The position numbers and the translations under genes are program-made. From Deltaproteobacteria bacterium (GTDB lineage: Bacteria; Desulfobacterota; Desulfobacteria; Desulfobacterales; C00003060), in assembly GCA_003647435.1 (NCBI GenBank), contig QMMV01000053.1:1-9344 (forward strand): 9,344 nucleotides of DNA, in the 5' to 3' direction. A model generated the notes under the pieces. The model worked only from the letters and a program-made list of their open reading frames with translations. It did not search any database and was not told the origin of the DNA. Positions 6,305-9,344 of this stretch are shown here, one piece after another (within the stretch, counting starts at the first letter, position 1; each line of letters opens with the position of its first letter).

Positions 6305-6502
6305 ATGAAAGTCACTCTTTCCCAAAATATCTTACTCCCTGTCTCAAAAACCACCACATATCTTGACAGGCCATCTTTTGATGCCGTTGCCCAGAGTAAA
6401 AATGAGAGCAAACCCGGCAAGGAGCCTGACATTCACCTCTCCCCTGCTGCGCCGCCTCACATGAGCTTTGAAACAGGAAGCTTGATAGACATATACGCTT
6501 GA
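6305..6502 (+). CDS. Divergent small protein, 65 aa, FliK-like C-terminal tail, unrecognised
   Basis: A plus-strand ORF between two minus-strand flagellar genes. ATG 6305 is preceded by GGGAAG at about nine bases; an in-frame GTG sits one codon upstream. The predicted protein is hydrophilic, has no Cys or Trp, no signal peptide and no membrane segment, and looks unlike random translation. It starts MKVTLSQNILLPVSK, has a Lys/Glu/Pro-rich middle (about 31-53) and ends TGSLIDIYA. That end resembles the FliK C-terminus here (GSGLVDMFA): both read L-[IV]-D-[IM]-[FY]-A at the very last residues. I do not recognise a family. It may be a small flagellar protein, or a remnant of a fliK-type gene end joined to another start. 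Opposite frames are also open but give Cys/Trp-rich, implausible products. Confidence 0.5.
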   Translation: MKVTLSQNILLPVSKTTTYLDRPSFDAVAQSKNESKPGKEPDIHLSPAAPPHMSFETGSLIDIYA

Positions 6503-6537
6503 GCACTCCTCATCGAAAGAGTGAAACAACCATAAAT

Positions 6538-6580
6538 CTTAGCACTTCAGCTCCTTTAAAAACAAGATAAGAAACAGATA
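6538..6580 (-). repeat. Dispersed repeat, diverged copy C
   Basis: On the plus strand TTAGCACTTCAGCTCCTTTAAAAA aligns with GTAACACTTTAGCTCTTTTAAAAA of copy B with four mismatches. After an extra nine bases, AACAGATA again follows AACAGACATA of copy B. The minus strand carries AAAGGAG followed by GTGCTAAGA, echoing the ribosome-site-plus-GTG look of copies A and B. Confidence 0.5.
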
Positions 6581-6727
6581 GCGGCGTGGGTCTTTTTTAA
6601 AGCCATCAAGCGCAATCCTCGTTTGCAGGGACGATTCACGAATCGCACTTGCACGTACGCCGCACAGAGAAAACGCGGGAGAGATACAGGACAACACAGT
6701 CGCGCATGGGCGGGATTCAGGAAGATG

Positions 6728-7348
6728 TCAGTCCTGGCGGGCAAGCTTTTCGACGATTCTGGCCGCCTTGTCAGGTACCACATAGGGTAGAATCTGGCCA
6801 ACTTTTTCACCTTTCATTCTCGAAAACAATGCAATAATGACTTCCATATCGAGCTTTTCTATAAGAGTTGCCGCTTTTTTCGGAGGCATCGTAGTGTATA
6901 TCTTGATGAGATGTTTGATCCTCTTATCATGACGAGTTTGCTGTTCGGCAATCCTGGCCTGAATCGCATCCTGGACCTTTGTTAACCGGGAAAGCTTTTG
7001 ATTAATCTCCTGTTTTAGCGCCGTTAATTGTTTCTGTTCTTCCTGAAGTAAGCGTCTTTCCTGTTCTATCTGCAGCCGTTTAGCTTCAAGGGCCTTCAAT
7101 CTGATGCCCCGGTCTTGGCCGGTTGGGGGAATCAGCGGCTCTGTGTTCAGGGATGAACCTTCTGTTTTGTCTTCTCCTGTTGTGGCCTCAGTCCCTTTCG
7201 CCAGAGCAAGCCTGCTTTTCAGAATCGGCACAGGTGCCGCCGACCTTTCCGAATAGAAAAACAGACCGGCAAATACAAGCTTGGCAAGAAGAAAACATAA
7301 CAATGTGAGCGGCACATAGAATCTGACCGGCAGGCGTGACTTATCCAT
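6728..7348 (-). CDS. MotE/YlxF-like flagellar accessory protein (MgtE N-domain-like)
   Basis: A 206-aa protein with an N-terminal membrane anchor (about 11-32), a polar linker, a long coiled coil (about 82-142, rich in Glu/Gln/Lys/Arg) and a C-terminal helical domain (about 144-204). That domain has the repeats MPPKKAATLIEKLDMEV and VVPDKAARIVEKLA, the MgtE-N/FliG-like fold seen in MotE and YlxF proteins. Such proteins are commonly encoded next to fliJ. They are thought to be periplasm-facing or membrane-tethered helpers of the motor or export apparatus; the precise role here is inferred. I chose ATG 7348 because GAGGG lies at good spacing and the protein then starts just before the anchor. 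A longer frame opens at ATG 7450, but its extra 34 residues are encoded by the dispersed repeat and its flank. Spacing to fliJ is 114 bp, so the gene is probably co-transcribed but not tightly coupled. Confidence 0.85.
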   Translation of the reverse strand: MDKSRLPVRFYVPLTLLCFLLAKLVFAGLFFYSERSAAPVPILKSRLALAKGTEATTGEDKTEGSSLNTEPLIPPTGQDRGIRLKALEAKRLQIEQERRLLQEEQKQLTALKQEINQKLSRLTKVQDAIQARIAEQQTRHDKRIKHLIKIYTTMPPKKAATLIEKLDMEVIIALFSRMKGEKVGQILPYVVPDKAARIVEKLARQD

Positions 7349-7398
7349 GACTTTGCCCTCATGTATCACTGTAGCCCCTCTGAAAAAACAGACATTTT

Positions 7399-7462
7399 CG
7401 TAACACTTTAGCTCTTTTAAAAAAACAGACATACGCAATAATATTTTCAAAAATCTAAACTG
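7399..7462 (-). repeat. Dispersed intergenic repeat, copy B
   Basis: A 64-bp segment nearly identical to copy A (1703-1783) in inverted orientation, without the 18-bp insertion. It begins at the base immediately after the fliJ stop codon (TAG, 7465-7463). A short direct repeat, ATGTCTGTTTTTT, occurs in it and again just downstream (about 7382-7395). TGTAGC at the fliJ end and GCTACA at 7371-7376 form a 6-bp inverted pair around the block, which could be weak ends of a small mobile element or chance. Confidence 0.85.
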
Positions 7463-7921
7463 CTACACTATAACAAATTTTTCCGGTCTCCGTCTTAATC
7501 CAAGAAGCTCATCCGCTGCCTTTTGCTCGGAGAGTTCAAGCTTTTTCGAGTACTCGGCATATTCGATTTCTTTAAGTCGCACCAGTGTCTTTTTCCTGGT
7601 CCTCTCAACTTCAGCGACTTTTTGCTTTTCCTTGATCGTTTTCTCAATCTCTGCCAGGTACTCATTGCCGGACTCCTCTTCGCGATACAACCTTTCCATG
7701 TAAGCGGCATAAGTGCAAAAATCCCTGACTGCCATCCCTTCCGCCTGTCTTTGGTCTACTTCAATTGCAGTAGTTTTTCTGTCCTGTTCAATCTGTTGTA
7801 TCTTATTTGTCGTTTCAATAAGTTTACGCTTTGTTGCAGCCAGGTCAATCAGTGCAATGCGCTCGCGGTATCGTCGAAACCTGACAATTGGATCAAGCCT
7901 GAACTTAAACTTTTTCATCAT
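7463..7921 (-). CDS. fliJ: Flagellar export protein FliJ
   Basis: A 152-aa, highly charged, almost wholly coiled-coil protein, the usual length for FliJ. FliJ is the central stalk of the FliI hexamer, couples the ATPase to the FlhA export gate and helps recycle chaperones. The N-terminus (KKFKFRLDPIVRFRRYRE, about 3-20) is the typical FliJ opening (F-x-F-x-L-x-x-[IV]-L/V-x-x-R). The central region shows continuous heptads, and the C-terminus is short and basic (LRRRPEKF). ATG 7921 follows the fliI TAG with no gap (TAGATGATG), so translation is probably coupled; GAGG lies just inside the fliI end. A second ATG follows immediately and could be used instead. Family identity rests on the N-terminal motif, length, coiled coil and position after fliI. 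Confidence 0.92.
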   Translation of the reverse strand: MMKKFKFRLDPIVRFRRYRERIALIDLAATKRKLIETTNKIQQIEQDRKTTAIEVDQRQAEGMAVRDFCTYAAYMERLYREEESGNEYLAEIEKTIKEKQKVAEVERTRKKTLVRLKEIEYAEYSKKLELSEQKAADELLGLRRRPEKFVIV

Positions 7922-9262
7922 CTATGGCCTCGTAAAAAGCTCCTTCAGCTTATTGACTCCTGCTTCAAATGATACCGCCTCGTGAATATCCTGCCTCAGA
8001 AACGTGTTGATCTTATCAATCATTTCTTTGGCATAGTCTATTTTCGGATCACTCCCATTTACATAGGCACCAATCGATATCAAATCCTCGGCATCACGAT
8101 ACGTAGCTAAAACCTGTTTGGCCTTTTGAGAAAGTTCAAGGTGGTCCGGGGCGACTATCTCTCTCATTACCCTGCTGACACTGGCAAGTACATCTATGGC
8201 GGGATAGTGGCCTCGATTGGCCAATTCCCTGGAAAGGACGATATGGCCGTCTACAATCGACCGGACGGCATCACCGACCGGATCGTTCATATCATCAGCT
8301 TCCACCAGGACTGTGTATATAGCGGTTATGCTACCTTTCCCTTCAATGTTCCCCGCACGTTCCAGCAACTTAGGAAGCCGGGCAAAAAATGAAGGGGTAT
8401 ACCCTTTCACTGTTGGTGGTTCCCCTGCCGCCAGCCCGACCTCCCTTGAGGACATAGCGAATCTGGTAATGGAATCCATTACTAACAGAACATCCATTCC
8501 GCAGTCCCTGAAGTATTCCCCGAGGGTTGTTGCCAGATACGCGCCCCGCATTCGAATCAGCGGGGAAACATCTGATGTTGCTGCCACGACAACCGATTTC
8601 TTGAGCCCCTCCTCGCCGAGATTTCTCTCGACAAAATCCTTTACTTCTCGCCCCCGCTCTCCTATCAGGGCAATGATGCTAACGTCCGCACTTGTGTGAC
8701 GTGCCATCATTCCCATCAGGACGCTTTTTCCGACGCCTGAGCCTGACATAATCGCCATCCGCTGCCCCTTGCCTATAGTTATCAATGTATTGACCGCGGC
8801 AATACCGACATCAGCTACTTCTGTTATCAGGCGCCGTTTCATGGGGTTTACTATCTGGCCGTACAGGGGGTAATAAACACTTGACGTTATCGGACCAAGT
8901 CCATCAATAGGTTCACCCATCCCATTTACCACCCTGCCTAAGTAACCATCTCCCACGGGAATGTAGGGTTGTTTGCGCACCAGAGTTATCTTACAACCCG
9001 GACTGATGCCCCGCACTTCCCCATATGGCATCAACATGATTTTATTGTCTTTAAATCCAACAACTTCAGAGAGAATTTCGACCCCTTCTTCATTCAGGAT
9101 ATTGCAGGCACTTCCAACACCTATGCCTGGACCGTGGCCTTCTGCAATCAGACCCACCACTTTAGAAATTCTGCCTTCGGCGGTTAAAGTCTGGCACGAA
9201 TCTACTGCAGTTATATAGCGGTCCCAATTTATGCTCTCAAGGTTGTCTGGTGTTGCGGTCAT
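7922..9262 (-). CDS. fliI: Flagellum-specific ATPase FliI
   Basis: A 446-aa F1-beta/V-A type ATPase that forms a hexamer under the export gate, unfolds substrates and releases chaperones. Walker A is SGSGVGKS at 173-180; the catalytic Glu is in ALIGERGREVKDF (Glu202); Walker B is VLLVMDSITRFA (Asp263). The SREVGLAAGEPPTVKGYTPS segment (272-291) is the flagellar/type III ATPase signature. The N-terminal beta-barrel domain covers roughly 25-95, and the C-terminal helical domain follows from about 370. Length and all motifs are normal. The start at ATG 9262 fits family length. The nearest GGAG is about 15 bases upstream, farther than usual. fliJ follows directly. The gene upstream, expected to be fliH, is not identifiable in the 82 bases left. 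Confidence 0.97.
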   Translation of the reverse strand: MTATPDNLESINWDRYITAVDSCQTLTAEGRISKVVGLIAEGHGPGIGVGSACNILNEEGVEILSEVVGFKDNKIMLMPYGEVRGISPGCKITLVRKQPYIPVGDGYLGRVVNGMGEPIDGLGPITSSVYYPLYGQIVNPMKRRLITEVADVGIAAVNTLITIGKGQRMAIMSGSGVGKSVLMGMMARHTSADVSIIALIGERGREVKDFVERNLGEEGLKKSVVVAATSDVSPLIRMRGAYLATTLGEYFRDCGMDVLLVMDSITRFAMSSREVGLAAGEPPTVKGYTPSFFARLPKLLERAGNIEGKGSITAIYTVLVEADDMNDPVGDAVRSIVDGHIVLSRELANRGHYPAIDVLASVSRVMREIVAPDHLELSQKAKQVLATYRDAEDLISIGAYVNGSDPKIDYAKEMIDKINTFLRQDIHEAVSFEAGVNKLKELFTRP

Positions 9263-9265
9263 CGG

Positions 9266-9344
9266 TTATTTGTCACTCCGCTCCAATGCCCGATTCTTGA
9301 TGCTCGACATTGTTAGCCTGTCGCCCATCCACCATCCAGCACCC
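9266..9344 (-). other. Upstream of fliI: end of an unidentified frame or low-complexity spacer
   Basis: A minus-strand frame is open from the window edge to TAA at 9268-9266 and would end MGDRLTMSSIKNRALERSDK, three bases before the fliI start. It could be the 3' end of fliH, expected here, but the residues do not resemble a typical FliH end. The outermost 30 bases (CCATCCACCATCCAGCACCC on the plus strand) look like a short-period repeat, so intergenic sequence is equally possible. Confidence 0.3.

Larger units (their letters stand above)
6000..6727. other. 728-bp gap between the MotE-like gene and fliK
   Basis: The gap interrupts an otherwise compact minus-strand gene order. It contains the fliK promoter (6042-6057), a candidate sigma-70 promoter (6213-6241), a plus-strand 65-codon ORF (6305-6502), two degenerate copies of the dispersed repeat (6242-6258 and 6538-6580) and a small palindrome CGATTCACGAATCG (about 6632-6645). 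No minus-strand gene, tRNA or convincing terminator was seen. Confidence 0.65.

Noticed and set aside
6312..6506. Minus-strand frame of 64 codons opposite the small divergent ORF
   Set aside because: The product is rich in Cys, Trp and Arg with no good start signal; the plus-strand frame has more natural composition and a ribosome binding site.
6556..6810. Minus-strand frame of 84 codons overlapping the end of the MotE-like gene
   Set aside because: It starts inside the MotE-like gene in another frame and has no ribosome binding site. The MotE-like domain already ends normally at 6728, so no frameshift need be invoked.
1703..7462. The repeat copies as a CRISPR array
   Set aside because: Copies are far apart, inverted and irregularly spaced, with genes between them; there are no regular spacers and no cas genes.
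7371..7465. Copy B block as a complete transposable element with terminal inverted repeats
   Set aside because: Only a 6-bp inverted pair (TGTAGC/GCTACA) flanks it, it is not shared by copy A, and no target-site duplication can be seen.
8217..8699. Plus-strand frame of 160 codons
   Set aside because: It is antisense to the most conserved part of fliI, including catalytic motifs; a chance frame.

Overview
This window is a chromosomal flagellar gene block. Every recognised gene is on the minus strand, so transcription reads from high to low coordinates: fliI, fliJ, a MotE/YlxF-like protein, fliK, flgD, flgE, motA and a MotB-like gene cut by the left edge. The order (export ATPase, hook-length control, hook cap, hook, stator) and the apparent -24/-12 (sigma-54) promoters suggest a Gram-negative bacterium, most likely a deltaproteobacterium (Desulfobacterota) or relative. 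This is inferred from gene order and protein character, because no database search was possible.

Layout from the right edge: fliI (9262-7922) abuts fliJ (7921-7463). A 114-bp spacer carrying a repeat separates fliJ from the MotE-like gene, which probably starts at 7348. A 728-bp gap (6000-6727) follows. It holds a plus-strand ORF of 65 codons (6305-6502), two degenerate copies of the repeat and a consensus sigma-54 promoter (6042-6057) for fliK-flgD-flgE. A 717-bp gap (1347-2063) lies between flgE and motA. It holds no convincing gene, but contains a REP-like double hairpin, a second near-identical copy of the repeat in inverted orientation, a 15-bp direct repeat and a sigma-54-type promoter (1393-1408) for motA and the MotB-like gene.

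How the genes work together: FliI and FliJ are the ATPase and its stalk in the flagellar type III export apparatus. The MotE-like protein is a membrane-anchored coiled-coil accessory. FliK measures hook length and switches export specificity, FlgD caps the growing hook, and FlgE is the hook subunit. MotA and MotB normally form the ion-driven stator.

Most notable points: (1) the MotB-like protein keeps its peptidoglycan-binding motifs but has Ala where the ion-binding Asp of the single transmembrane helix should be; (2) an approximately 63-bp repeat is nearly identical in two intergenic gaps and diverged in a third; (3) the divergent 65-aa ORF ends in a C-terminal motif resembling that of FliK.
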